From NCBI GenBank assembly GCA_032252755.1, contig JAVUPY010000010.1:1-64000 (forward strand): DNA of 64,000 nt. The letters are read 5' to 3'. Both the position numbers and the translations under genes were made by a program. The stretch is from Terriglobia bacterium. GTDB taxonomy: Bacteria > Acidobacteriota > Terriglobia > Terriglobales > Acidobacteriaceae. The notes beneath the pieces are model-generated. The model was not told where the DNA came from. It saw nothing but the letters and a program-made list of their open reading frames with translations, and made no database searches. This document shows positions 49,789-60,400 of the stretch, piece after piece (the stretch's first letter is position 1; every line of letters starts with the position of its first letter).

Positions 49789-50310
49789 ATGCGACGAAAC
49801 CTGATTCTGATTTCGATGCTGCTTCTGCTCGGCTCCGGCGCGAAAGCGGCGGATGCGAGAGAAGCAGTATTGGCAGCATTACACAGGTGGGGCACCGCAG
49901 CCGGCGTTGCAGTAGCCCGGATTGAAGTTCCGGTCGCGCCTTCATGCGCAGAGACTGCCGATGGGTTGAGGGTGAAGCGTGTGCATTTCGATGCCATGCT
50001 TCGGTCGTGGGTGGTGGAGGTGAGTTGTGCCGGCTTCACAGTCCCAGTTTTGGCGATCGTCCACGTGAATGATCCGCAATGGCTGTCGGTTGATGACAAG
50101 AGCCGGGTCACGACTCCGCTTCTGGTGCGCGCTGGTGAGACGAGGCGGCTGACGGTGGAACTTTCGGGGGTTCGCATTGCAGAAACTGTCATTTGTCTCA
50201 AGGCTGGAAGAGCAGGAGACATCATTCGGGTGCGGTCGCGGGATAGAAAAATGACGAGACGAGCGCTGGTTAGTGAAACGGGAGAACTGGTCCTGGCGGG
50301 TGGGCGATGA
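49789..50310 (+). CDS. flgA: P-ring assembly chaperone FlgA (short)
   Basis: Periplasmic helper for P-ring assembly. 173 residues with a signal peptide (LILISMLLLLGSGAKAADAR) and a C-terminal SAF-like region (VRAGETRRLTVELSGVRIAE, AGDIIRVRSRDRKMTRRALV) typical of FlgA. Shorter than the usual 210-230 residues. Position between flgG and flgH supports the call. Overlaps flgH by 4 bases. Confidence 0.82.
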   Translation: MRRNLILISMLLLLGSGAKAADAREAVLAALHRWGTAAGVAVARIEVPVAPSCAETADGLRVKRVHFDAMLRSWVVEVSCAGFTVPVLAIVHVNDPQWLSVDDKSRVTTPLLVRAGETRRLTVELSGVRIAETVICLKAGRAGDIIRVRSRDRKMTRRALVSETGELVLAGGR

Positions 50311-50999
50311 TGCGACGATGCTTCATTTTCGCAGTGGCTCTGTTGCTCCTGGTTCAGGCATCGTTCGGCCGGAATCGAAAGGCGAAGAGTAAGAGCCTGG
50401 AGGATTATTTGACAAGAGTACGCGCGACAGCGAGTGCGGAAAAGAGTGAGCTTCCGAAGGGTAGTTTGTGGGACGCTTCCGGGCTATACGGGGATTTGAG
50501 TTCCGATCATAGGGCGCGCGGCGTCGGTGACTTGATCGTCATTCGCATCACCGAGCAGATGCTGGCCCAGTCCAGTGCCGCCGTCGCCAGCCAGCGAAAA
50601 CTGGAGGCGGATTCCGGAATCAGCGCACTTCCCGGGAAGATCAATACCAGCGGGATCGAGAACCTGTTTTCTCCGCATTCCAACCAGAGTCTGCAAGGGC
50701 AGGGACAGACGTCGTCGAAGTCACTGCTGCAGACATCGATTTCCGGAAGAGTTGTCGCGGTGCTCCCGGGCTACAGTCTGGTAGTGGAAGCGGAGCGCAC
50801 GGTACTGGTGAACAATGAGCGGCAGAACGTGACTGTGCGCGGCGTCGCGCGTATGGCGGATGTTTCGCAAGACAACGCCATTCTTTCGACGCAGTTGAGC
50901 AATCTTGAGGTGGAGGTGGCGGGGAAGGGCGTGATAAGCGACAGCACGCATCCGCCGAATTTCATTGTTCGCTTCTTGCTCAGGATCCTGGGCTTCTGA
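50307..50999 (+). CDS. flgH: Flagellar L-ring protein FlgH without lipobox
   Basis: Outer-membrane ring. 230 residues; FlgH motifs SLWDASGLYGDLSSDHRARG, VGDLIVIRITEQ and FLLRILGF end are present. Most FlgH are lipoproteins; here the signal sequence (FIFAVALLLLVQASFG) is followed by RNRKAK with no cysteine, so it is probably not acylated. ATG 50307 or 50310. Confidence 0.9.
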   Translation: MMRRCFIFAVALLLLVQASFGRNRKAKSKSLEDYLTRVRATASAEKSELPKGSLWDASGLYGDLSSDHRARGVGDLIVIRITEQMLAQSSAAVASQRKLEADSGISALPGKINTSGIENLFSPHSNQSLQGQGQTSSKSLLQTSISGRVVAVLPGYSLVVEAERTVLVNNERQNVTVRGVARMADVSQDNAILSTQLSNLEVEVAGKGVISDSTHPPNFIVRFLLRILGF

Positions 51000-51006
51000 G
51001 GGACAC

Positions 51007-52116
51007 ATGCTTCGCCGAGTGACAATTCTGGCGCTGTTAGCGGTCGCACAACTCACGTCTTCCCAGGATGCGACTTCGCGCAAAGTTCGAATTCGCGATA
51101 TTGCCACAGTAGAAGGGGTTCGCGAAAACCCGCTGATTGGATATGGACTCGTAGTGGGGCTGAACGGGACTGGAGATCGTCGGCAGACACTGTTTACGAC
51201 GCAACTGCTCGCCAATGTCATGCAAAAAATGGGCCTGCAGATTCCTGCTTCGGCTGTGCGTGTCAACAATATTGCCGCGGTATTCGTGACGGCGAATCTG
51301 CCGCCATTCGCACGGTCGGGAACGCAACTGGATGTAACAGTATCGTCGATTGGAGACGCCAAGTCGCTGGAGGGCGGGTTGTTGTTGCTGACGCCCCTGC
51401 GTGCTGGCGACAGCCAGGTGTATGCCGAGGCGCAGGGACCGCTCACTCTCGGCGGGTATACGGCTGGAGTATCAGGAAATTCGAAGCAGGTGAACCATCC
51501 GACGGTCGGGCGCATCCCGGGCGGCGGGACGGTGGAGCGGGACTTTGCGGTGGACATGCAGTCCATGAAGAACGTCGCGCTTTTGTTGCGCGAACCTGAT
51601 TTTTCGACCGTCAAGGATATGGCGGATGCAATCAACCGCGAGGTTGGAAAACCAGCGGCCCAGGTGCGCGACGCACGTCGAATTGAAATCGATGTTCGGG
51701 AAAGTGGTTCGGCGAGCGCTACGGCGCTGCTGGCGCGAATCGAAGATGTAATGGTGGAGACGCAAGTCCCGGCCCGAGTGGTCGTAAATGAACGTACGGG
51801 AACGATTGTGCTCGGCAAGAACGTTCGTTTGAGTGCGGTCTCGATCTTGCATGGGACTTTAGCAATTGAGATTTCGACGCAATACGAGGTATCGCAGCCG
51901 CAGTCGTTCAGCCAGGGAACGACGACGCCAGTTGCGCAACCCGACGTTCGAGCGCGCGAATCGGCGGCCCGAAAGGTTGAGTTGAGCGAAGGAGCGACGG
52001 TCGAAGAATTGGTAACGGGGTTGCAAAGCATGGGAGCGACAGCCCGAGATGTGATTGCGATACTCCAGGCAATCAAGGCGGCCGGAGCCCTCCAGGCGGA
52101 ATTGGAGGTGTTGTGA
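51007..52116 (+). CDS. flgI: Flagellar P-ring protein FlgI
   Basis: Periplasmic ring around the rod. 369 residues from ATG 51007, with a signal peptide (VTILALLAVAQLTSSQ). Family motifs RIRDIATVEGVRENPLIGYG, GLVVGLNGTGDRRQTLFTTQ, and the C-terminal VEELVTGLQSMGATARDVIA. An open stretch upstream to 50965 overlaps flgH and is not used. Confidence 0.96.
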   Translation: MLRRVTILALLAVAQLTSSQDATSRKVRIRDIATVEGVRENPLIGYGLVVGLNGTGDRRQTLFTTQLLANVMQKMGLQIPASAVRVNNIAAVFVTANLPPFARSGTQLDVTVSSIGDAKSLEGGLLLLTPLRAGDSQVYAEAQGPLTLGGYTAGVSGNSKQVNHPTVGRIPGGGTVERDFAVDMQSMKNVALLLREPDFSTVKDMADAINREVGKPAAQVRDARRIEIDVRESGSASATALLARIEDVMVETQVPARVVVNERTGTIVLGKNVRLSAVSILHGTLAIEISTQYEVSQPQSFSQGTTTPVAQPDVRARESAARKVELSEGATVEELVTGLQSMGATARDVIAILQAIKAAGALQAELEVL

Positions 52117-52427
52117 TGGTGGGATTCGATGCAAAACTCACCGACACTTCAATTCAAGCCGACGCCAATGAGCGACTGCTCCGCGAGAAGGCCTCGGAGT
52201 TTGAGGGCATTCTGATTGCGCAGATTCTGCAGAAGCTCAACCAATGCTATCGACTGGACGAGAGCGAAGACTCGGATTCGGCAAACGAGAGCTTCGGGTC
52301 CCTGGCGACATCGGCTGTGGGTGGCGGATTGGCGCGGTCCGGCGGACTGGGAATCGGCGAGATGATCGTGCGCTCTCTCCAACGGAGCGGCGTGCCGGGT
52401 ACTGCTCAAGTGATTGATTCGCAATGA
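52116..52427 (+). CDS. flgJ: FlgJ-type rod-binding protein, N-terminal domain only
   Basis: 103 residues, containing the rod-binding domain (LREKASEFEGILIAQILQKL, then GGGLARSGGLGIGEMIVRSL) and lacking the muramidase domain of enterobacterial FlgJ. ATG 52116 is 7 bases after GGAGG and overlaps the flgI stop (TGATG); GTG 52113 is also possible. Confidence 0.88.
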   Translation: MVGFDAKLTDTSIQADANERLLREKASEFEGILIAQILQKLNQCYRLDESEDSDSANESFGSLATSAVGGGLARSGGLGIGEMIVRSLQRSGVPGTAQVIDSQ

Positions 52428-52462
52428 CATGGGACCGGAGCGGATAAAGTACAGCAGCACAT

Positions 52463-52489
52463 TAAAGTGTTCTTATGATTTGCCGATGT
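52463..52489 (+). promoter_or_regulatory. Sigma-28 promoter of flgM-flgN-flgK-flgL
   Basis: TAAAG at 52463 and GCCGATGT at 52482-52489, that is TAAA-N15-GCCGAT, matching the consensus spacing exactly. It lies 29 bases upstream of the flgM ATG. Sigma-28 control of its own inhibitor is the standard feedback. Confidence 0.85.
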
Positions 52490-52517
52490 AAGAGTCGGTG
52501 GGTGTAACGAGGTGGCT

Positions 52518-52799
52518 ATGAGAATTGATCTACAGTTCGGGAACGTGCATTCGATTGAGACGCAGAAGACGAATCGTGCGGATTCTGCACCAGCGGACCG
52601 ATCCGTACGGCGGGAGCGGCAAGACGAGGCTAGTCTCTCTTCTGCAACCAGCAACATTTCGGTGCTGGCGGCACGGGCGATGTCAGAACCGGATGTGCGA
52701 ACGGTTCGGGTAAATGCGCTTCGCGCCTCGATAGCGGATGGCAGTTATGCAGTGCAGCCGCAGGCAATTGCCGACGCCATGCTGAAGGACATCTTCTAA
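52518..52799 (+). CDS. flgM: Anti-sigma-28 factor FlgM
   Basis: Holds FliA inactive until it is exported through the completed hook. 93 residues. The C-terminal helices (DEASLSSATSNISVLAARAM, VRTVRVNALRASIADGSYAV, QAIADAMLKDIF) match FlgM. ATG 52518 behind GAGG is preferred to an in-frame GTG at 52512. Confidence 0.9.
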   Translation: MRIDLQFGNVHSIETQKTNRADSAPADRSVRRERQDEASLSSATSNISVLAARAMSEPDVRTVRVNALRASIADGSYAVQPQAIADAMLKDIF

Positions 52800-52805
52800 G
52801 CGCCA

Positions 52806-53183
52806 ATGCGGGAACAGCGTTCAATGCGAGTGGGTATGATTGACGGCAACTGGCTGAGAGCCATGTCCGAGTCGGTCGAGAGCGCTACGTCCGCACTTGC
52901 GCGCAACGATCTGCAGGGATTGGAATCTGAAACTTCCCGGCAACTGGCGTTGCTCCGGAAAATCCCGTTCGACGGTCCTCAAATCGACGTGAGAGTTGCG
53001 GGCGACGATGGCTCGGAGGCTTGTGCTCCTGATCAGCATGAACTCCGTGCTGTCCTCGCCCACCAGCTTGCAGTGCTGCGATGCGCGGTGACCCGCGGCA
53101 TTCGCTCGGTAATTGCGCTGCGCTCGCTGTTGCCCCATGCAGACGGAACGTACTCAGCGCTGGTGGCGCAGAGGAGGTCCTGA
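52806..53183 (+). CDS. flgN: FlgN-like export chaperone
   Basis: Predicted chaperone for FlgK and FlgL. About 119-125 residues, all helical, with conserved-like LARNDLQGLESETSRQLALL. Identity rests on length, composition and position between flgM and flgK. The start is uncertain: ATG 52806, 52824 or 52836 (none with an ideal ribosome site). Stop overlaps the flgK start. Confidence 0.72.
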   Translation: MREQRSMRVGMIDGNWLRAMSESVESATSALARNDLQGLESETSRQLALLRKIPFDGPQIDVRVAGDDGSEACAPDQHELRAVLAHQLAVLRCAVTRGIRSVIALRSLLPHADGTYSALVAQRRS

Positions 53184-54550
53184 TGTCTGGACTTTTTGGT
53201 AGCCTCGACACTGCGTTGCAGTCTCTGTTAACGCAACAGGGAGCAATGCGGGCGACCACCGATAATATCGCGAACGTAAATACGCAAGGTTACACGCGGC
53301 GGAGACCAGTTATAACCGAACAAGTACCGACCTACGCGTCCGGCGTGTTGATGGGCCGAGGGGTACAACTCTCGTCGATCGAGAGCATACGCGATCGCGT
53401 GCTGGAATTGCGGATAGCTGCCGAGCACCAACAGCAGAGCGGAATTGAATCTTTCATCAATTCGATGAGCGGGGTAGAGACTCTGTTTGGAACCGGAGAC
53501 GACAGTTTGGGTTCTCAGGTGCAGAACTTTTTCAACAGCCTGAACGAACTGTCGACGAACCCGACAGACGGATCGCTGCGCCAGGGTGTGCTGACCTCTG
53601 CGGGAGACCTCGCGCGGACCCTCAATAATCTTTCCCAGAACCTGCAAAACGAAAGCGCGGCGATCGACCTGTCTGTTGTGCAGTCGTTAAGCGAAGTAAA
53701 CCGGTTGACAACGCAAATCGCGAACATTAACCAGGAAGTCGCCAACAGAACTGCGATTGGAGAAGAGCCCGGTGCATTGGAAGATCAACGGACGGAATTG
53801 ATTAACGAACTGGCGTCCAAAATTGACGTATTCGTAACCGATACACCCGACGGTCTGACGTTAACTACAGTGCACGGGGAGCCGTTGGTGGTTGCGGGAA
53901 ATTCGTATTTGCTGGAGACGTCGATCGGCAGCGATTTAAAGACGCGCGTGCTCGCGAATGGAACAGACTTGACCGCGGATATTCAGGGTGGGGAACTGGG
54001 TGGAATGTTGCGGGCACGGGACCAGGACTTGGCTTCTATGCAGTCCAGTGTGGACGCGTTTGCGTATCAGTTTGCCACCGCCGTGAACCAGGTGCATCGA
54101 AGTGGATTTGATCTGGACGGAAACGCCGCCGGTGATATGTTCACGATCGGAGCAGCGCAGTCAGGCGCCGCGAGCAGAATCGCACTGGCGAGCGCGAACC
54201 CGAATGCCGTAGCGGCCAGCTCCGACGGCGCCGCGGGTGGCAACGCGAATCTGCTTGTGCTAATGGCTCTGCGAAATTCGCAGTTGATCGACGGGCAGAC
54301 GCCAGCGGAAGCCTATTCGGCAATGGTGTTCCTGGTAGGTAGCGCAATCGCAAACGCCAAGGCGGACGAACAGGCGGGCGAAATCGTATTGGGTCAGTTG
54401 AAGGATCTGCGGGGTGCCGTCTCAGGAGTGTCGCTCGATGAAGAAGCCGCAAACCTGATTCGGTTTCAGCAAGCATATCAAGCGGCGGCAAGGGTGATCG
54501 CCACCATAAACGAGATGCTGGATATCGCCGTGAATCTGGGGGCACGCTAA
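53183..54550 (+). CDS. flgK: Hook-filament junction protein FlgK
   Basis: 455 residues, from ATG 53183 behind GGAGG. N-terminal SLDTALQSLLTQQGAMRATT and DNIANVNTQGYTRRRPVITE; C-terminal VSLDEEAANLIRFQQAYQAA. These are FlgK signatures. Shorter than enterobacterial FlgK because the central region is reduced. An open stretch upstream to 53081 is shadow. Confidence 0.95.
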   Translation: MSGLFGSLDTALQSLLTQQGAMRATTDNIANVNTQGYTRRRPVITEQVPTYASGVLMGRGVQLSSIESIRDRVLELRIAAEHQQQSGIESFINSMSGVETLFGTGDDSLGSQVQNFFNSLNELSTNPTDGSLRQGVLTSAGDLARTLNNLSQNLQNESAAIDLSVVQSLSEVNRLTTQIANINQEVANRTAIGEEPGALEDQRTELINELASKIDVFVTDTPDGLTLTTVHGEPLVVAGNSYLLETSIGSDLKTRVLANGTDLTADIQGGELGGMLRARDQDLASMQSSVDAFAYQFATAVNQVHRSGFDLDGNAAGDMFTIGAAQSGAASRIALASANPNAVAASSDGAAGGNANLLVLMALRNSQLIDGQTPAEAYSAMVFLVGSAIANAKADEQAGEIVLGQLKDLRGAVSGVSLDEEAANLIRFQQAYQAAARVIATINEMLDIAVNLGAR

Positions 54551-54553
54551 TCG

Positions 54554-55447
54554 ATGCGAATTAATCCTGATTCGACCACATACCTGTTGAACGTACTGTC
54601 GTCAGCCCAGGAAGAGGAGCAGGTCGCTATGCGGCAGATGTCCACCGGTCGCCGCGTACAGGTCGCCTCAGATGATCCGGCAGCGAGCGCCGCAGTCTCG
54701 GTGAACCTGCAGGAGCAGTCGCGGCAAGATCAGTATTTGCAAAGTATTTCCAGCGTGCGCGAGATGTTGAGCGCTTCGGACTCTGCCCTGAGCGGTGTTG
54801 TTGAGGCTTTAACGCGCGCGGTGACTGTCGGCGTGCAAGGCGCTACAGGGACACTCTCCGGTGATGAACGTACCTCGCTCGCGAATGAGGTCGATGGGAT
54901 ACGCGACCAGGTGCTGAGCCTGGCGAACGCCAGCTTTCAAGGTGTTTTCCTGTTTTCTGGTACGAAACTGACGACAAAGCCGTTTTCTGCAGATGAGAAC
55001 AGCGCATCGGTGGTGGCATACAGTGGCAATCAGCTGGTGAACAGCGTTTATGTCGGCGACGGCCATTTAGTTCCGACTGCGGTCGCCGGTGACAGTCTCT
55101 TCATGGATCCTGCGGCGAACGTCTTCGGATCGCTGCAAGGTCTCGTAAATGCTCTGAAGAAAAATGACGCTGATGGAGTTGCCACCGCGACGGGGCAGGT
55201 TCGGGATGCGCTATCGCACGTCAGCGGGTTGCGAGTGACGTATGGCAGCGGGTTGAGCCTGCTGGATTCCGATGAGCAGTTTTTGCAATCGGCAAAATTA
55301 CAGGCCCAGGCACGTGAAACCGAGCTGGTTGGGGTGGATCCCGCCGAAGCCATAACCCGAATGCAACAGGCACAGTACGCGCGCGATGCGACGCTCGCCG
55401 CTGTGGCGCGAACACAGCAGAAGACTCTGCTCGACTACTTGCCGTAG
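54554..55447 (+). CDS. flgL: Hook-filament junction protein FlgL
   Basis: 297 residues. Flagellin-like N-terminus (EEEQVAMRQMSTGRRVQVAS, then DDPAAS) and C-terminal helix (ITRMQQAQYARDATLAAVAR). Last gene of the flagellar locus on this side; no strong terminator is visible in the 32-base convergent gap to the GH43 gene. Confidence 0.95.
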   Translation: MRINPDSTTYLLNVLSSAQEEEQVAMRQMSTGRRVQVASDDPAASAAVSVNLQEQSRQDQYLQSISSVREMLSASDSALSGVVEALTRAVTVGVQGATGTLSGDERTSLANEVDGIRDQVLSLANASFQGVFLFSGTKLTTKPFSADENSASVVAYSGNQLVNSVYVGDGHLVPTAVAGDSLFMDPAANVFGSLQGLVNALKKNDADGVATATGQVRDALSHVSGLRVTYGSGLSLLDSDEQFLQSAKLQAQARETELVGVDPAEAITRMQQAQYARDATLAAVARTQQKTLLDYLP

Positions 55448-55479
55448 CACATCCGGAGAGGCACGACACAAAAGCACTG

Positions 55480-57264
55480 CTAATTTAGAAGGTCGTAAAC
55501 GCGAACGTAATCGAAGTAATTTGAGAATCCCGCGCGCCCCATCGAAACCAGACCTATCCTTGCGCCCGTGCCCAGCGAATGGGTCCAGGTTCCACCGCGT
55601 TCCCAATTCACGCCGTCATGGCTGGAATAAGCGGTATACAATTCCTGCGAAGTGCCGCTGATCGTATGCCTCACGATGCGTAAATACGTCGTATCGGCGG
55701 GAGAGGCAAGGAAAGTGCTGCCGTATCGGGGGTTGCCCGCGAGCGGATACTGCTTGGCGAACTCAATCTGGCGCGTACCGTTGATCGCGACCGTCACGAG
55801 TTTTACGTAGTTGGAATCGTCTTTGTAGATAAGGACGCCTCCCTGTACGAAATTCAGTTGACCATCGATCGGCACGTTATTCGACAGTTTGACTTCGACC
55901 ATGAAGTCGCCTACCGGTGCGGGTTCAGTCAGAAGCGAAGCGCTGTGCTGGCCTGCGAAGATATCGCCCGCTTCAGAGTCGAACCGCAACACGCCGTCAG
56001 CAACAGCGAATGTACTCGGCGAGGGTTGGCGAATCCATTCCCATTGCGGCGACAAGGAATTCCCATCGAAATCGTCCGAGAGCGAAGTAATAATTGGGCC
56101 AGGACTGTCAATCGGGATGGGGAGCGACGGTGCGGTAGCGGTCGGCGATGTGGTCATTCCCGTAATGGGCGCGGTTTGCTCCGAATCGGATGGGCCCGCC
56201 CCGTTTCGAACCACAGGCCAGTCGTCCACCCAGTCGAGACGGTCGATCATTGCAGGCCGTCGCGTCCAACTCCCGGCAAAGTACGGCTTGCCTGCGTCAA
56301 TAGCGTGATAAATCATCCAATCGGTTCCGGCGGAGTCGGTGATCACCGCATTGTGCCCGGGGCCAATCCAGCGATTCCCGTTCATCCCTACCACGGGCGT
56401 GCCGCCGATGCGTGATTCGAGCAGGGAATTGCCGTCCTTATCGATGTAAGGTCCTAGTGCGTTCGGTGAACGAGCGACAAAAACTCCGTAGCCGCTCAGC
56501 GGGCCTTCGCAACAGGCGCCCGCAGAGACGAACAGGTAGAAATAGTCGTTTCGCTTGATGACGTACGCGGCCTCATAGCGATCCGGGAGAGCGATCTGGA
56601 CCTGGCTGGCGCGGTTGGAAGTCAGGCCATCCGACGAGAGCGCTCGCGCAGAAATCCCTCCATTAAAGCTGCCGTAAAAGATGTAGCGCTGATCGCCATC
56701 GGTCACGATCGCGGGATCGATGGTAGAGCGCATGCCACGGCCGGGAACCGGTTCGGGTTCGACCACTGGCGTGGAGGAAGCATCCCACGGGCCAGTGGGG
56801 GTGTCGCTCGTCGCGACAAAAATCGCGGCGCCGCCGGCCTGCGTATCGGAGACGGAGTAATAAAGGTAGTACTTGCCGTTGAAGAACTCGATATCCGGTG
56901 CCCACAGATAGCCGTCGGAAGCGACGAACGATGGCTTGCTCGAGAACACGTCGCCTACGTACGTCCAGTTCACCAGGTCTTGTGATTTGGAGGTTGCCAT
57001 CCAGTGGAGCGCCGCGCGGTCGGTGAACCTCTCCGCGGTGCAATAAAGGTAGAAATTGTTGTCCCCGGGCAGCTGTCCGCGAATAACGGAGGGATCGGGG
57101 CAGCTTTCCATCAAGGTTCCGCCAGGGACGGTGATGCGCAGCGGGTTCCGATACGTTCCGGCCTGTTCCTTCGCGAGCGAGGAGTGGATCGATGTCCCGC
57201 CGCTTCCGCAGGCTGTGAGCGCCACGGTAAGCAGCGCGAGCGTGATGGCGAAAATGCGCACCAT
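55480..57264 (-). CDS. Glycoside hydrolase family 43 lipoprotein
   Basis: 594 residues. N-terminal lipobox (LTVALTACGSGG) predicts a lipoprotein. The five-bladed propeller (about 40-345) has the GH43 triad: Asp in SCPDPSVIRG, Asp in STIDPAIVTDG and Glu in RYEAAYVIKR. A Ser/Thr/Pro linker (about 355-395) leads to a C-terminal concanavalin-like domain (DUF1349-type, about 400-594: SLSDDFDGNSLSPQWEWIRQ). Likely arabinan or xylan side-chain hydrolase; the exact substrate is unclear. Confidence 0.88.
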   Translation of the reverse strand: MVRIFAITLALLTVALTACGSGGTSIHSSLAKEQAGTYRNPLRITVPGGTLMESCPDPSVIRGQLPGDNNFYLYCTAERFTDRAALHWMATSKSQDLVNWTYVGDVFSSKPSFVASDGYLWAPDIEFFNGKYYLYYSVSDTQAGGAAIFVATSDTPTGPWDASSTPVVEPEPVPGRGMRSTIDPAIVTDGDQRYIFYGSFNGGISARALSSDGLTSNRASQVQIALPDRYEAAYVIKRNDYFYLFVSAGACCEGPLSGYGVFVARSPNALGPYIDKDGNSLLESRIGGTPVVGMNGNRWIGPGHNAVITDSAGTDWMIYHAIDAGKPYFAGSWTRRPAMIDRLDWVDDWPVVRNGAGPSDSEQTAPITGMTTSPTATAPSLPIPIDSPGPIITSLSDDFDGNSLSPQWEWIRQPSPSTFAVADGVLRFDSEAGDIFAGQHSASLLTEPAPVGDFMVEVKLSNNVPIDGQLNFVQGGVLIYKDDSNYVKLVTVAINGTRQIEFAKQYPLAGNPRYGSTFLASPADTTYLRIVRHTISGTSQELYTAYSSHDGVNWERGGTWTHSLGTGARIGLVSMGRAGFSNYFDYVRVYDLLN

Positions 57265-57484
57265 CGCAATCGTATGTTGCCGAATCGAGCAACTCTCCCT
57301 GCGAAAGCCCTAAGGAACTGGCGGAAAAACTACTTACTTCCAGGGTATTGACGGACCAACCTTGTGAGAGGTCGCAACTGGCGGGTGTTACAGGGGAATT
57401 GCGGAGTAAAACATTCTGCAAGACTCGCGGGGCAGTTCGTTCTACTATCGGCGTGAAAAATCCACAGGCATTGCCCGGACACCT

Positions 57485-60400
57485 ATGCTTGAGCTCGTAT
57501 TGCTCATTGTTTCTCTGCTGTGCCTCTCCTGGTCTGTCGAAGCAGCCGTCGCATTTCTCTTGCTGACTGTTGGTGTCAGTGTTTATCGGCGGCGGGCGTT
57601 AACCGGCGAAATTGAGAAACTTCGCGCGTCATTCGCCGGCTTGAACGAAAACCTTCATCGAGTCCTGCTGCAGAATAATGAAAAAGTGGAGCAACTGGCT
57701 CGCGAGATGAGCGAGTTGCGAGGCGCCGGAGGCATTGCGCCGACGCCCACTCCGCCGAAAACTTCGGTCGAGACAACAGCTGCTCTCAGGCCCATTGAAG
57801 GGCTGCCGGTGGTTTCTGCCAAACCCGTGATCGAGGTACCGAGGCCGGCGGCCCCTGCAGTGGCGAGTTCGGGGGTTGTGCCTGATGCGGGCAAACCGGT
57901 GTCGGCTCCTGGGCCGGTCGTGCCGCCAAAGCCGGTTCCACAGGTGCCGCTGGTACCTGTGGCGAAGCCAGCGGAGGTTACACCACGTCCGATTCCGGTT
58001 CATACAGTCGGTCCGGTCCTGCCGCCCCCGGCGCCAGTTATGCCACCGCGCCCGTCAGTGTCGTACACCGCTCCCACCCCGACTGTGCCGCTGCGCTCAG
58101 TTCCAGCAAAGCCGCGAAGAACCTTACGAGAGTTGGCGGTATCGGTGTTCGCGTTCGAAGAGATCCTTGGGAAGCGCTGGCTCAGCAAGATTGGGATCAT
58201 CCTGGTGGTTCTCGGGCTCGCCTCGTTCGGAATTTATCAATTGGGCAGTACGCCCTCTGGGAAAGTCACGCTGCTGCTGACCGGATCACTCGTTCTCCTG
58301 GTTGGCGGAATCTACTTGGAACGGAAGGAGCGCTACCAGGTTCTGGGGCGAGCCGGTATCGGCGGCGGATGGGCGTTGCTGTTCTTTAGCGCGTATGCGG
58401 TGCACCACGTGCAGGCGATGGCGGTGCTGCCATCGGAGAGCACTGACCTGCTGCTTATGCTCGGCGTCGCTGTAGCGATGGCGCTGCACACGTTGCGATA
58501 CAAGTCGCAAGTAGTCACGGGCCTTGCATTTCTGCTTGCGTACTCGACCGTCTCGCTGAGCCACGACACGGTCTATGCGCTCTCGGCCGGAGCGGCTCTC
58601 GCGATTGGACTGGTGGTCATCACGGTTCGGATGCGGTGGTATGAACTGGAGATCTTCGGAATCCTCTCCAGCTATCTGAATCACTTCTACTGGCTGTACA
58701 AGATACTGGGACCCGGTGGCGCGAATCACAGGGCGTTTCCGGAGTTCTGGGCAAGCGTCGGTATCCTGCTGGTTTACTGGGCGGCGTATCGCGCGTCGTA
58801 TGTGGTCCGCAGAATTTCCTCGGCGAACGAAGAGAACGTTTCGTCCATCGCCGCGATTCTCAACACGCTGCTGCTCCTGACGGTAATGAAATTCCAGTCG
58901 GCGCGACCGGAGTTGGCGTTTTATGCATTGCTGGCGCTCGGCGCGCTGGAGTTTGCCTTTGGACAACTTCCCATTACGCGATGGCGCCGGACGGCATTCG
59001 TGCTGCTGAGCGTTCTCGGTGCGGTGTTGATGGTAATGGCGGTACCGTTCAAATTCTCGGGGAACAACGTCGCCATTCTGTGGTTCGTGGGTGCGGAAGC
59101 ATTCCTGGTAGCGGGGATATTTGCCAAGGAAAGCGTGTTCCGGCGTTTGGGACTGGTAACGGGAATCCTGGTCGGTTTGCATGTGCTCGCGATGGATTGC
59201 TTCCACCTGTACGAAGAGAGACTCGGGGGCGACAGAGCGGTTATTACCGGCGGGACGTTGCTTCTCACCTGCGGCGTGCTGTTTTACCTCAACGCACATT
59301 TCGTTCGCAAACGCTGGCCCGACCTGTTCGCGCCAGGTCTCGATGAGCGGCTGACGATTGCGCACTCTTACTTCGGCGCGGTAACGGTAACGTTCGCCGC
59401 ATGGGCCCTGGTAGTGCTCGACTGGACAGCGGTGGCATGGGTGGCCGTGGTCGCGGTGCTCGCGTGGCTTAGCCGGCGGCTGCGGGCGCAGGAGTTGGCG
59501 GTTCAGTGCTCGGCGCTTGCCGCACTGACATTGTTGCGGACGTTTGCGATCAATGTGCACGTCAACCAGATGTTTGGAGGCACGATCACGCATGTTTTCG
59601 GTCGGTACGCCACGGTGCCGATCGTAGCCGCAGGTTTTTATCTCGCGGCGAGATGGATCGGCCTCAAAGGCTGGACGAGAATGGCGCGCCATCTGCTCGC
59701 GGCAGCCGGGACACTGGTGCTGATATTCCTGATCTGGGGAGAGGTGCCGTATCACTGGCAGAGCGTTGCGGTCATTGGGTTGGCGCTGGTGCTCGCCGAA
59801 TGTGCGCTGCTGCTGAGGTACTCGCCGCTGGCGTGGCATGTGCATGTCCTGACGGTGATTGCGACCGTGATGGTGGTGGGATACGGCTGGCCGAACCACC
59901 ATGGATGGCATGGACTGAACCAGGAAACGCTCGCGCTGTCCCTTGTGGCAGTGAGCGCGTATTGGCTAGCGTGGCGATTGAAGGACGCGGCAGGTGCATT
60001 CGCGCCGCTTACACGCGACGCCTACACGTGGGTGGCTTCTTTTGTTGTCGCGTGGATGCTCTGGCGGCAGTTGCCCGAGACCTGGGTGGCGGTCGCATGG
60101 GTGGCGTTTGGAATGTCGCTGGCGCTTGCCGGTCGGCGCTGGAAAGTGTCGAGCCTGTGCCACCAGGAGCATGTGCTCGCCCTGAGCTCGATCATCGCTC
60201 TTTTCTCCTACAACTATCCGCTGGCGGTAACGCGTGCGCTCAATCTCAGGCTGCTGACGGTAGCGCTCGTCGCCGCGGGCATGTATGGAATTTCGCGCAA
60301 ATGTGCGCTGCGCGATGCGGGCCATGGCCGGTTGGCAGCATTCGCACATACATGGGCTGCGACGGCGTTGATTACGCTGTTGGCGTGGTATGAGGCTCCG

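Noticed and set aside
50721-52076. 451-codon minus-strand open frame
   Set aside because: Antisense of flgH and flgI, both certain genes; low-complexity Ser/Arg/Thr content and no recognisable motif.
58286-59911. 541-codon minus-strand open frame
   Set aside because: Antisense of the DUF2339 gene; Arg/His/Gln-rich composition with no domain is typical of a shadow frame in GC-rich coding DNA.
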